Shown: one piece after another, positions 38,452 through 45,746 of the stretch | Numbering within the stretch: the first letter of the stretch is position 1 | How the letters are laid out: each line of letters begins with the position of its first letter | Virus record (IMG/VR): IMGVR_UViG_3300042922_000909 | Coordinates: 1 to 46,965 of that record | Reading direction: 5' to 3' (one strand) | Origin: a virus | DNA length: 46,965 nucleotides | Notes under the pieces: generated by a model | The model's database searches: none | The model's input: only the letters and a program-made list of their open reading frames with translations | What the model was told of the DNA's origin: nothing | Made by a program: the position numbers and the translations under genes

Positions 38452-39714
38452 ATGGCAACGCCTCCACTGTCTGACGAGATACTATCCGCTGCGGTGGAAG
38501 CCCGCGCGCAGCACGCGACACTAACGGAAGCCGCCGCCTCTCTCGGAATGCCATGGGGCACGCTCAAGAACCGCTTGGCGCGAGCCGCCGAGCGGGGACT
38601 CATGGGCTACGAGCCGGTGCTGGAGGGGTTTGCCGTAAAATCGGTGTCCAGCAAAGCGGCAGATGGTTCGTGGGTGAAGCAGACAAAAGCGGCCGGCGAA
38701 GTCTTTGAGGTTCCCGCCGGGTTCGCGCACAAGAGGATATCCGCGTACACGGACGGCGAAGGCCGGACGACAGGCCGTTGGGATATCGTTGAGCCCACCC
38801 GGCAAGCGCAACTCGACGCCATGCGCGCAGCCGTCGAAGCCTTCAAGGAAGAGTTGCCAAGAGCCGACATTGTGCCGGCGCCAACGCACTTCAACCGCGC
38901 CGATCTCGTAAACCAATTCACCGTCACCGATCTGCACTTCGGCATGCTGTCGTGGAAAGAGGAGACGGGCAGCGACTACGACCTGAAGATCGCCGAGCAA
39001 CTTCTGCTCGATTGGTTCGCCGCCGCTATCGAACTCGCGCCGAACGCAAAGACCGCCATCCTGGCACAGATTGGCGACCTCCTGCACTACGACGGCATGG
39101 AGTCTAAGACACCGGCAAGCGGTCATATCCTCTCTGCCGACTCGCGCCTTCCGAAAATCATCCGGGTTGTTATCCGTACGTTGCGACGCATCGTGAGGAT
39201 GCTTCTCGAAAAGCACGAGCACGTTCACATTATCATGGCCGACGCCAACCACGACCCGGCGTCTGAGGCGTGGTTGCGTGAAATGTTCGCGTCGTTCTTT
39301 GAGGACGAACCGCGGATCACGGTTGATAGTTCACCGAGCACATACTACGTTTATGAGCACGGCGACGTGTCGCTGTTCTATCACCACGGACACAAGCGCA
39401 AGATTGGCACCGTCGACAGCGTGTTCGCTGGTCAATTCCGCAGCATCTACGGCCGGACCAAGAAGAGCTATGCCCACTTGGGGCACCTCCATTCGGACGA
39501 AGTGAAATCCACCAACCTGATGAAGGTCGAGCGTCACGAGACGCTGGCCGGGCGCGACGACTATGCGGCAAACGGCGGGTGGCTTTCCGGCCGCTCCGCA
39601 AAGGTGATCACCTATCACAATCGCTTCGGCGAGGTTTACCGCAGCACCTTGTCCCCTGAGATGGTGGCGGGTGCGGCCGCAAACGACAACGAGCCAATGA
39701 AGGAGGCTGCATGA
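38452..39714 (+). CDS. Calcineurin-like metallophosphoesterase with HTH N-terminus
   Basis: The 420-aa protein has an N-terminal helix-turn-helix (ATLTEAAASLGMPWGTLKNRLARA) and then a phosphoesterase core with metal ligands in VTDLHFG, IGDLLHYDG, ADANHDP (replacing GNHD), FYHHGHKRK and GHLH. Phages carry this pair often, but the substrate is not known. It may act on DNA or nucleotides. The C-terminal AANDNEPMKEAA again has the ANDN element. It is coupled to the next gene by ATGA. Confidence 0.8.
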   Translation: MATPPLSDEILSAAVEARAQHATLTEAAASLGMPWGTLKNRLARAAERGLMGYEPVLEGFAVKSVSSKAADGSWVKQTKAAGEVFEVPAGFAHKRISAYTDGEGRTTGRWDIVEPTRQAQLDAMRAAVEAFKEELPRADIVPAPTHFNRADLVNQFTVTDLHFGMLSWKEETGSDYDLKIAEQLLLDWFAAAIELAPNAKTAILAQIGDLLHYDGMESKTPASGHILSADSRLPKIIRVVIRTLRRIVRMLLEKHEHVHIIMADANHDPASEAWLREMFASFFEDEPRITVDSSPSTYYVYEHGDVSLFYHHGHKRKIGTVDSVFAGQFRSIYGRTKKSYAHLGHLHSDEVKSTNLMKVERHETLAGRDDYAANGGWLSGRSAKVITYHNRFGEVYRSTLSPEMVAGAAANDNEPMKEAA

Positions 39715-40031
39715 GACTCGTCATTTTGGAATCGCCCTATGCTGGCGACGTGGAGGCTAACCTTGAATACGCCCGCCGCTGTGTGGCGGACAGCCTGGCG
39801 CGGCACGAAGCGCCGATCGCCTCGCACCTGCTTTACACGCAACCGGGCATTTTGAACGACAACCAGCCGGGGGAGCGGCAACACGGAATAGAGGCAGGTC
39901 TGGCCTGGGGAACCGTGGCGGACGCGACGGTGGTCTATATCGACCGGGGATTCAGTAAGGGGATGAACGCTGGGATTGCGGCTGCGGAAGCCAACGGGCG
40001 TCCCGTGGAATATAGAAGGATCAAGGCATGA
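39711..40031 (+). CDS. DUF7768 / nucleoside 2-deoxyribosyltransferase-like protein
   Basis: The 106-aa protein starts MRLVILESPYAGDVEANLEYARRCV and ends with GMNAGIAAAEANGRPVEYRRI, the pattern of small nucleoside deoxyribosyltransferase-like phage proteins. These swap bases on deoxynucleosides or handle nucleotides. The catalytic glutamate cannot be placed with certainty. ATG 39711 overlaps the previous stop. Confidence 0.7.
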   Translation: MRLVILESPYAGDVEANLEYARRCVADSLARHEAPIASHLLYTQPGILNDNQPGERQHGIEAGLAWGTVADATVVYIDRGFSKGMNAGIAAAEANGRPVEYRRIKA

Positions 40032-40312
40032 GAGCGCATGAAATAGCGGCCAAGGCGGCTGACCTCGTTGGCGGCGACCGGGATCGTCAGCACGGTCAGA
40101 AGGCGGACAACTTCAAACGAATCGCTGCCATGTGGAACGCCTATCTCAGCATCCGGCGAGACCCGGCCGAGCCGCTTTCGGCCGTCGACGTGGGGCACAT
40201 GATGGCCGCCATGAAACTCGCCAGGACGCAGAGCGGCGCGCTCAATCTCGACGACTATGTGGACGCAGCCGGGTACATGGCCTGCGCCGGCGAAGTCGCC
40301 AACGACCAATAA
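40028..40312 (+). CDS. DUF6378 protein
   Basis: The 94-aa protein has the signature DRDRQHGQKADNFKRIAAMWNAYL and AVDVGHMMAAMKLARTQSG of DUF6378, a family common beside nucleotide-handling genes in phages. The role is unknown. The HGQK/NF pattern suggests a small all-helical NTP-pyrophosphatase-like fold. It overlaps the previous stop. Confidence 0.75.
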   Translation: MRAHEIAAKAADLVGGDRDRQHGQKADNFKRIAAMWNAYLSIRRDPAEPLSAVDVGHMMAAMKLARTQSGALNLDDYVDAAGYMACAGEVANDQ

Positions 40313-40314
40313 CC

Positions 40315-40357
40315 GCACCGCCCCTCTTGCTTCGGCAGGAGGTGCGTCTTTGTTTTT
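40315..40357. terminator. Bidirectional-looking terminator hairpin
   Basis: GCACC (40315-40319) pairs with GGTGC (40341-40345), and a CCTCTTGC-type inner stem closes on a TTCG loop, followed by a T-rich run to 40357. It lies between the converging DUF6378 gene and the minus-strand XRE gene. Confidence 0.6.
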
Positions 40358-40799
40358 ACTCGTCCGACTCTTCCAGAGCTTTCTGCGCCGCCTCCTCTTC
40401 CGCAAGCCTCGATTCGGCCTCGACACGGCGTTCAACGGTGAACTCGTAAATATCCCGCACCAAGTCATTGTCAGGATCGAGATCGAGGTCCTTTTGCACG
40501 ATATCTTCCATGCGTCGGATCGTGGCGACTTCCAACCGCAGCCTCTGCAATTCAGATCGGTCGGCTCGATAGATAAACCGTGCACCTTCGCCCGCAAAAG
40601 GGGCGTGCTCCTTTAGAACCTCAACTCCGGCTTTTTCTATCGCTGTGTAAATCTGGGCGAGGCTCGCCAAGGCGGGCAGCCTGCGGCCCTTTTCGAAATC
40701 GCGAATGGTGCTTTCGCTCAAGTTCGCGGCTTCGGCGAGGTCACTCTGCGACCATTCGAGCAGGGCGCGAGCTGCCCGTGATTGTGCTGGCGTAATCAT
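40356..40799 (-). CDS. XRE-family regulator with acidic coiled-coil C-terminus
   Basis: The 147-aa protein from ATG 40799 has an HTH at residues about 5-60 (ITPAQSRAARALLEWSQSDLAEAANLSESTI), then a helical, strongly acidic C-terminal half ending in EEEAAQKALEESDE. It is larger than the usual small Rhizobiales XRE proteins because of that extension. It is divergent from the first paralogous small gene at 40911, with operator-like repeats between them. Its likely role is control of that gene. Confidence 0.82.
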   Translation of the reverse strand: MITPAQSRAARALLEWSQSDLAEAANLSESTIRDFEKGRRLPALASLAQIYTAIEKAGVEVLKEHAPFAGEGARFIYRADRSELQRLRLEVATIRRMEDIVQKDLDLDPDNDLVRDIYEFTVERRVEAESRLAEEEAAQKALEESDE

Positions 40800-40827
40800 T
40801 GGCCTTTCGTGTACCAATAAATGATTT

Positions 40828-40891
40828 CCGTCAACTAGAAACGGATTTCGTTGACACCTGATCGAATCGCGCATAGCGTTAACCGTCAACG
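40828..40891 (+). promoter_or_regulatory. Promoter and operator half-sites between XRE gene and first paralog
   Basis: TTGACA (40851-40856) and TAGCGT (40874-40879) are 17 bases apart and read right. CCGTCAAC occurs at 40828-40835 and again at 40883-40890, with GTTGAC (40850-40855) between them in reverse, so the promoter is surrounded by palindromic half-sites. This is a plausible operator of the divergent XRE protein. Confidence 0.6.
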
Positions 40892-40910
40892 CAAACCGTT
40901 TAGGTGAAAC

Positions 40911-41099
40911 ATGGAACGAGACGACGACGGCAGATCTCAGAGAATCACCGACGATTCCCCGCTTACGGTGGGGCTCTTACTAGCGATCGCCCGAGAAGCG
41001 CATCGGGATTGCCATATGCCAGGCTGCCCGCCGTCCTACGCCGCCGCGCTAGTTAATGCGATCGAGGGACTTGTGGAGAACCCTTGGCGGACCGGCTGA
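40911..41099 (+). CDS. Small paralogous family protein, copy A (62 aa)
   Basis: The 62-aa protein has the core LTVGLLLAIAREAH, then HMPGCPPSYAA and IEGLVENPWR. Copies B (41413) and C (42972) share it with about two thirds or more of the core identical. A and C are closest. No cysteine-ligand or enzymatic motif is recognised apart from the conserved H-D-x-H-M-P stretch. It sits behind a regulated promoter opposite an XRE gene. The family is unknown to me. Confidence 0.7.
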   Translation: MERDDDGRSQRITDDSPLTVGLLLAIAREAHRDCHMPGCPPSYAAALVNAIEGLVENPWRTG

Positions 41100-41412
41100 T
41101 TAAAGGGATTTTATTCCGGAAATATATGGCGCCCGGCCAAGCTCTCCGCTACGAGATGGCTGCCATGCTAAATGTCACACCTCTTAATAGTTATGGCGGA
41201 TTGATGGCGGCGCGCACCTCGTGCACACTCCCCTTGCTCGCGCAGAAAAGGCGGGAGCCGGGATTTGCAGCCCGACCAACACGTGACGGCAACGGCCTTA
41301 GGGCCGGGGCCACGGGACGCTCGCAAGGGTGTGCCGGTGTCACGTGCGCCGGTCTGCAAACCTGTGGGAACCCCGGCCACCCGGCCGGGTCCATCAGGGG
41401 GAATAAAACCAA
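41100..41412 (+). ncRNA. Candidate structured leader or ncRNA before copy B
   Basis: This 313-base stretch has no convincing gene. CACGTGACGGCA (41280-41291) pairs with TGCCG-gtg-TCACGTG (41332-41346), enclosing CGGCC-TTAG-GGCCG. CCCGGCC-ACCC-GGCCGGG (41372-41389) is a perfect hairpin, and CGGG...CCCG lies near 41258-41274. The density of stems ahead of copy B suggests a leader RNA. Frames on both strands are open only because of high GC. Confidence 0.4.
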
Positions 41413-41622
41413 ATGTCGGAGTCTGTAACGCGGTCCGAAGCCGCGACCGAAGACGTGCGTCTGCCGTACACCGATGAGACGCCTGTTACCCTGGGAATGC
41501 TTCTCGCCATCGCGAGATCAGCCCACCGAGATCGCCACATGCCAGAGCCGCCGCCGTCGCTCGCCGTTGCTTATGTCGACGCGATTGAGAATCTGTTGCC
41601 GAACCGATGGCGGGGAGGGTGA
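41413..41622 (+). CDS. Small paralogous family protein, copy B (69 aa)
   Basis: The 69-aa protein has the same core (VTLGMLLAIARSAHRDRHMP, then PPSLAVAYVDAIENLLPNRW). It has lost the cysteines of copies A and C (DCHMPGC is RHMPEP). ATG 41413 follows AGGGGGA. Unlike the other two copies it has no divergent XRE gene but a 313-base structured leader. A terminator follows immediately. Confidence 0.7.
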   Translation: MSESVTRSEAATEDVRLPYTDETPVTLGMLLAIARSAHRDRHMPEPPPSLAVAYVDAIENLLPNRWRGG

Positions 41623-41624
41623 GG

Positions 41625-41650
41625 GGCGCCTCCGAGGGCGCCATTTCTTT
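41625..41650 (+). terminator. Terminator after copy B
   Basis: GGCGCC (41625-41630) pairs with GGCGCC (41637-41642) around TCCGAG, followed by ATTTCTTT. It separates copy B from the converging RTX gene. Confidence 0.7.
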
Positions 41651-41664
41651 AAGGGAGGCCGATT

Positions 41665-42522
41665 TCAGAGAAAAAAGTCGCCCTTCGTTATCTTCGCAAG
41701 GTTCTTCAGTGTGATGGCGAGGTCAGCCTTGCCGTCGCCGTTGATATCGGCATGGACGAAGATGTCGCCCTTCTTTTTCTCGTATCGGAGTTCGCCGGCC
41801 TTCTTGTGGAATTTCTCAGTGCCGATGAATTTGAATGCCTGATTGCCTTTTGCCTTTGAATTGGCGTCGATCCCGCGCAGATCAATCTTGTCTTTCTCGC
41901 CACGAGAGAAGTCGTAGATCGTATCGCGGCCTACTGTGAAGTTGGTGCTGTCCCGTTTGGCGAGATATACAAACTGGTCGGCGCCGCCGCCGCCCCAGAG
42001 GCTATCGCCTCCTTGGCCGCCGGTTATAGTGTCATTGCCGTCGCCGCCTGAGATGGTGTCCCGAGCTTCCTCGCCGAAAAAAGCATCGGCACCGCTGAAC
42101 CCCTCAAGGAGGTCGTTGCCCATTCCTCCAAAAATAAAGTCATCTCCAGAGAACGCGGCAGCCCAAAGGGTAATATCATCCTCCCTAGTCTCGGTCTCCG
42201 CGACCTGCCGGAGCGTGGCGTAATCAATCATGAGGCCGGACACGCTATTTGAAACCCCGGCATCAGGTGTTTCGCGGGCCATGCCCGTCACCGTGCCGGT
42301 GACGTTGCGCAGAATGTCTGTCGCAAAAGACCCATAAAGGAAAGTTTTCATCGACCAAATTTCGGTCGGCACCGTAAGGTGAAATATACTGCTGTATTGC
42401 GCGCTTGACCCGACGAAATCGGGGCCAAAAGCGATTTCTGGCGCGATCAATTGGCGGAAATTAAAACCCGAGACCGTGAAGTCCTTAGAGAGGATCACGT
42501 TCTTCCAATCAACAGTAGCCAC
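41665..42522 (-). CDS. RTX-type calcium-binding protein, probable type I secretion substrate
   Basis: From GTG 42522 (preceded by GGGGGG) the frame gives 285 aa. An N-terminal beta domain (1-120) is followed by RTX nonapeptide-like repeats at about 131-183 (GGMGNDLLEG, SGGDGNDTITGG, GGDSLWGGGGADQF). A C-terminal part includes DINGDGKADLAITL (EF-hand-like) and ends in GDFFL. Repeats bind Ca2+ after export, and the hydrophobic C-terminal end fits a type I secretion signal. No ABC exporter is nearby, so host machinery would be needed. The XRE gene upstream is on the same strand. The upstream in-frame extension is non-coding in style. Confidence 0.8.
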   Translation of the reverse strand: MATVDWKNVILSKDFTVSGFNFRQLIAPEIAFGPDFVGSSAQYSSIFHLTVPTEIWSMKTFLYGSFATDILRNVTGTVTGMARETPDAGVSNSVSGLMIDYATLRQVAETETREDDITLWAAAFSGDDFIFGGMGNDLLEGFSGADAFFGEEARDTISGGDGNDTITGGQGGDSLWGGGGADQFVYLAKRDSTNFTVGRDTIYDFSRGEKDKIDLRGIDANSKAKGNQAFKFIGTEKFHKKAGELRYEKKKGDIFVHADINGDGKADLAITLKNLAKITKGDFFL

Positions 42523-42619
42523 GGCAGCCCCCCAGATGGGCGGCCTCGCGCCCCCTGAAAAAATTTCCGGGGAACTGTGGCAAGGTGAACGCCGGTTGTC
42601 TATCCTCAACGCCAAAGCG

Positions 42620-42877
42620 CTAGTCGAATATGCTTGTCTGCCACGTGGTCGCGTACACCCCAGCGCCGCCCGCCTCATCGATAAACTTGATGCCCGCGCT
42701 TTCGAACGCGCGTCGGACCGCATCCTCGTTCGCCGCGGTCAGTTGTGTCCCGCTGTCAAATGCTTCCGCTCGGCGGATGGTAGCAACCCCAACCTGAGAC
42801 TTCTCGGCAAGATCCTCTGCACGCCAGCGGAGGATGGCTCGTGCTGCCCTGATCTGGAGTCCTTTGATACGTGACAT
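42620..42877 (-). CDS. Small XRE-family regulator upstream of the RTX gene
   Basis: The 85-aa protein from ATG 42877 (MSRIKGLQIRAARAILRW) has the HTH AEDLAEKSQVGVATIRRAEA and the usual small-XRE ending KFIDEAGGAGVYA. It is divergent from paralog C at 42972, with nested palindromes between them. It probably controls both copy C and perhaps the RTX gene 97 bases downstream. Confidence 0.8.
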   Translation of the reverse strand: MSRIKGLQIRAARAILRWRAEDLAEKSQVGVATIRRAEAFDSGTQLTAANEDAVRRAFESAGIKFIDEAGGAGVYATTWQTSIFD

Positions 42878-42892
42878 ATCAGATGAGCGCCT

Positions 42893-42951
42893 ATTGATCG
42901 TGATAAAAACTAGTGATATGTAAGCTATCACTTGAGTGATTTGCGATCAAT
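42893..42951. promoter_or_regulatory. Promoter with nested palindromic operators before copy C
   Basis: ATTGATCG (42893-42900) and CGATCAAT (42944-42951) form outer arms. AGTGATA (42912-42918) and TATCACT (42926-42932) form a perfect inner pair, and GTGATA recurs at 42900-42905. TTGATC (42894-42899) and TATGTA (42917-42922) are 17 bases apart and read right. It is the likely operator of the adjacent XRE protein. Confidence 0.65.
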
Positions 42952-42971
42952 CCACAACCGAGGAGAATGAA

Positions 42972-43181
42972 ATGAGAAGTCTCGATGTCCCTGTCAAAAT
43001 CGCATCTGCCTCGTGGCCGATCCTAACTGACGACACCCCGCTGACGTTGGGGCTTCTGCTTTCCATCGCCAAGGAAGCTCACTGCGACTGCCACATGCCA
43101 GGGTGCCCGCCTTCATATGCGGCCGCTCTCGTGAACGCGATTGAGGGTCTCGTCGAAAACCCGTGGCGCGGCGGCGCGTGA
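42972..43181 (+). CDS. Small paralogous family protein, copy C (69 aa)
   Basis: The 69-aa protein from ATG 42972 (AGGAG, 6-base spacer) carries the core LTLGLLLSIAKEAH, DCHMPGCPPSYAAALV and IEGLVENPWRGG, nearly identical to copy A. It is divergent from the small XRE gene and followed by a long hairpin. The function is unknown. Confidence 0.75.
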   Translation: MRSLDVPVKIASASWPILTDDTPLTLGLLLSIAKEAHCDCHMPGCPPSYAAALVNAIEGLVENPWRGGA

Positions 43182-43182
43182 A

Positions 43183-43221
43183 GCGCCCCGGTGGTCCGGG
43201 GGCAGAGGAGGTCCGGGGCGC
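43183..43221 (+). terminator. Long hairpin after copy C
   Basis: GCGCCCCGG (43183-43191) pairs perfectly with CCGGGGCGC (43213-43221). No T-run follows, so it may be an RNA-stability or Rho-linked structure. GTGGTT...AACCAC lies just downstream. The rest of 43222-43349 holds CAAGGCT-TG-AGCCTTG and GTTCC-CC-GGAAC palindromes before the SRAP gene. Confidence 0.5.
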
Positions 43222-43349
43222 CCGCGTGTGTGGTTATTGAGGATCGAACCACCCGCGCAGAATGAACTAGCGACATTGGCTCAGGTTCCCCGGAACGCTC
43301 GGAGACGCCCAAGGCTTGAGCCTTGCCGCCGCTCCGGTAAGCTAGGCTT

Positions 43350-43994
43350 ATGTGCAACCTATATTCCGTCACCAAAGGCCAACAGGCGATCCGCGATCTG
43401 TTCCGGGTCGGGCGCGATCTGACCGGCAACCTTCCGCAGCTTCCGGGCATCTTTCCCGACTACATGGCCCCGATCGTCCGGACCTCGCGCGACGGCGAGC
43501 GCGTGCTCGAGATGATGCGCTGGGGGTTCCCGCCACCGCCTAATCTGTCGAACTATCCGGTCACAAATGTGCGCAACACCAAGAGCCCGTATTGGCGTGG
43601 GTGGCTGAAGCCGGAATTTCGCTGCCTGGTGCCGTTCACGTCGTTCTGTGAGTACGAGGACACCAAGCCGCGGAAGACGCCCACGTGGTTCGCGCTGTCC
43701 GAGGAACGGCCGCTCGCCGCCTTCGCTGGCATCTGGCGACCATGGACAGGCGTGAGGGGCACCAAGGCCAACCCGGTCGAGGGTGAGCACCTCGTCTTCA
43801 GCTTCCTGACCACGGACGCGAATGCCGAAGTCGGTACGATCCATCCGAAGGCCATGCCGGCTATCCTGACGACGGCCGACGAGTTCGACGCCTGGTTGGC
43901 GGCACCCATGGAAGAGGCGCTGATGCTTCAGCGGCCGTTGCTGGATGGCGCGCTCCAGATCGTAATGAAGGGCGAGCGGGAGGACGCTGCCTGA
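43350..43994 (+). CDS. SRAP (YedK/HMCES-type) DNA-protein crosslink enzyme
   Basis: The 214-aa protein starts Met-Cys2 (MCNLYS). It has the SRAP catalytic set: Cys2, Asn73 (TNVRN), Glu101 (SFCEYE) and His165 (GTIHPKAMP). SRAP enzymes covalently trap abasic sites in single-stranded DNA. The start ATG is fixed because Cys2 must be exposed after Met removal. It stands alone on the plus strand. It may protect phage DNA during replication or be a host-derived gene. Confidence 0.9.
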   Translation: MCNLYSVTKGQQAIRDLFRVGRDLTGNLPQLPGIFPDYMAPIVRTSRDGERVLEMMRWGFPPPPNLSNYPVTNVRNTKSPYWRGWLKPEFRCLVPFTSFCEYEDTKPRKTPTWFALSEERPLAAFAGIWRPWTGVRGTKANPVEGEHLVFSFLTTDANAEVGTIHPKAMPAILTTADEFDAWLAAPMEEALMLQRPLLDGALQIVMKGEREDAA

Positions 43995-44112
43995 TATGGG
44001 AAGGGCAAGTTAGGCAAAGCTCCGCCATCGTCCATTCACGTGTTGCAAATGGACGGGTCAGATCGATGTGGTTAGCTCATGGGAGGGTTCCTGACGAAGC
44101 GTGCCGGTCAGC

Positions 44113-44199
44113 CTAGTGGTGCTGGATAATCGCAATGATGATGTCGCCGCATACAAACATGGCGGCGATGATCAAACGCACGGTGTTGTCTTGCGTCAT
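44113..44199 (-). CDS. Possible small membrane peptide (28 aa)
   Basis: The minus-strand frame from ATG 44199 (AGGA 9 bases upstream) encodes 28 aa with a hydrophobic core (VRLIIAAMFVCGDIIIAII). It lies between the SRAP gene and the attachment region. It is short and unproven, but small hydrophobic frames next to integration sites are common. Confidence 0.4.
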   Translation of the reverse strand: MTQDNTVRLIIAAMFVCGDIIIAIIQHH

Positions 44200-44226
44200 G
44201 AGTTGGAGTCCTGCTTTGTATCGGAA

Positions 44227-44379
44227 AACCCGCACATCAGGGCGGGTCTGAAACGACAAAACCCGCCACGAGGGCGGGTTTGGGTGGGCACAAAAATGCC
44301 CGCCGGGAGGGCGAGCGTGGGCGGCTTACACCGCTGCGTTTGCAATCACGCAATAAAAAACCCGCCGGGAGAGGCGGGT
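44227..44379 (-). terminator. Cluster of three similar hairpins upstream of attP
   Basis: ACCCGC...GCGGGT (about 44227-44247), AAACCCGCC-ACGAG-GGCGGGTTT (44259-44281) and ACCCGCC-GGGAGA-GGCGGGT (44360-44379) share one stem sequence. In the minus direction, T-runs follow the second and third stems. They fit terminators for leftward transcripts coming from the integrase. Confidence 0.6.
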
Positions 44380-44443
44380 CGGTATCAGATGCGATTCGGC
44401 ATCCAACAATTCAGTAATGTCAGAACGTACGGGGCGCGTCAAC

Positions 44444-44670
44444 TCGGTTTGCAAACACCTTGCAAGCTATTGATCTTGTTAGGACGCTTTTTGCCTCGGT
44501 TTGCACCTAACCGATTGAACTCTTTACTAAAGCACAGGACTCTTAATCAGCGGGTCCAAGGTTCGAGCCCTTGTGCACCCACCAATTTTCCCCAATAATT
44601 ACATGGGGTTAGGTGGACGACCAGACGGAACAGGCAGGAACGGTTTTTTCGGTTTGCAGTTCGGTTTGCA
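44444..44670. repeat. attP arm-type repeats
   Basis: TCGGTTTGCA occurs four times in direct orientation: 44444-44453, 44496-44505, 44649-44658 and 44661-44670. Two copies lie on each side of the tRNA-derived core. Four identical 10-mers in 230 bases next to the integrase gene are the expected arm-binding sites of a tyrosine recombinase. Confidence 0.8.
44537..44584 (+). other. attP core: 3' half of a tRNA-Lys (anticodon CUU)
   Basis: The stretch contains the anticodon loop CTCTTAA (anticodon CTT at 44542-44544), a perfect T arm (CAAGG-TTCGAGC-CCTTG), and the acceptor end TGCACCCACCA. No 5' half of a tRNA is present upstream, so this is not a functional tRNA gene. It is the copy that restores the host tRNA-Lys gene when the phage inserts. 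Arm repeats lie on both sides, as in attP. Confidence 0.85.
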
Positions 44671-44678
44671 GGTTTCGT

Positions 44679-45746
44679 TCACGTCCCGTACTTTCCGGCC
44701 ATCTTCAACATAGCGGTTTCGGCCAATTCAAACTTGCCGCCGAGGTAGTGTGCGTCGAGTAGGGCCTCAACATCCTTTAGGCTGTGGCCAGTGATGGAAG
44801 CTATCTCCGGTACGGTGCAACCGGCGAGCGCCAGGCGAGTAACGGCCGTTCCCCGCAGGTCGTGGAAGTGCAGGTCGCCGAGCGTCGTTTTTGCAAACGC
44901 CTTGTTCCACGACGTGCGGAATCCATCCTCGGTCCACGGCAGGTCCTTGCGCTGGTTTATGAGGATGGTCGTCGCCTTCCGCGGCGCGGCGTCGAGTGCC
45001 AGCTTCAGCGGCTCGCCAACCGGGATGGAAACGCGCTTCCCACCTTTCCCCTGTCGAAGCCGGATATGTGTCCCGTTATATGCCGACCACGGCAGGGCAA
45101 GGAGGTCGCCTTGCCGCTGGCCGGTCCATAGCGCCATGAGAAGCGCGAATTGGAGGGCAGGGGAGGCAACGGCGCCGAAGGCTTTGATATCTTCCGCGCT
45201 CCAGATCTTCTCGGCCCTGTCGGCCTCGTATAGCCGTCCACCGCGCTCGCACACGTTGACGGTGATCCGCCCGCGGTCCTTGGCTACCGACAGCACCCGC
45301 GCGAGCACCGTCCAGGCGTAGTCCGCCACGCGCGGCCGATCGGCCATCGTATCGCGCCACGCCTTGAACTCACCTCGAGCCTTGCGGTGCTCAACGTCGT
45401 CTGTGGTCATTTCGCCATGGGCCTCCTCAATCATTCGGAGGTATCGACCATAATCGCGACGCGTCTTTTCGCTCCTGCTGGTAAATTCGGACGAGGTTCG
45501 ATATTCGGCGACGAGGTTGAACATCGTGCCCCGTGCCGGAGTTTTGCGATCCCGGTGCGCGTCCGTGTATGCCACGAAAAAAAGCGGGCTACCCGGCGAC
45601 AGCGGGTTCCCATCCTTGTCCTTTAGCAAAGGACCGCCCCTCCAAGCGTAATAATATTTACGTTTGGTTCCGTCAGCTAGGGTCTTAGTAGCACACGCCA
45701 CCCCTGGCAGCTTTTCGCGCATCTCGTTCACGTTTCCGACGATCAT
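44679..45746 (-). CDS. int: Tyrosine recombinase integrase
   Basis: The 355-aa protein from ATG 45746 (AGAGGA upstream; ATG 45722 is an alternative) has an N-terminal arm/core-binding part (LADGTKRKYYYAWRGG) and a catalytic domain with Arg in TGQRQGDLL, HDLR, GHSLKD and the nucleophile Tyr in DAHYLGG. It reads toward the attP core about 95 bases away. It carries out insertion into and excision from the tRNA-Lys gene. It overlaps the excisionase-like gene by 62 bases. Confidence 0.93.
   Translation of the reverse strand: MIVGNVNEMREKLPGVACATKTLADGTKRKYYYAWRGGPLLKDKDGNPLSPGSPLFFVAYTDAHRDRKTPARGTMFNLVAEYRTSSEFTSRSEKTRRDYGRYLRMIEEAHGEMTTDDVEHRKARGEFKAWRDTMADRPRVADYAWTVLARVLSVAKDRGRITVNVCERGGRLYEADRAEKIWSAEDIKAFGAVASPALQFALLMALWTGQRQGDLLALPWSAYNGTHIRLRQGKGGKRVSIPVGEPLKLALDAAPRKATTILINQRKDLPWTEDGFRTSWNKAFAKTTLGDLHFHDLRGTAVTRLALAGCTVPEIASITGHSLKDVEALLDAHYLGGKFELAETAMLKMAGKYGT

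Noticed and set aside
41191-41412. Minus-strand small frame in the gap before copy B
   Set aside because: Several overlapping frames are open on both strands because of high GC; no ribosome site. Treated as a possible structured RNA instead.
42523-42723. N-terminal extension of the RTX protein
   Set aside because: Overlaps the XRE gene on the same strand and has non-coding composition.
44537-44584. A tRNA-Lys gene or an attR of an integrated prophage
   Set aside because: No 5' half of a tRNA is present, and the arm repeats and integrase lie on both sides of the core, which fits attP. The window ends also join.
44101-44598. Plus-strand frame through the attachment region (165 codons)
   Set aside because: It passes through hairpins, the arm repeats and the tRNA half, with no ribosome site.
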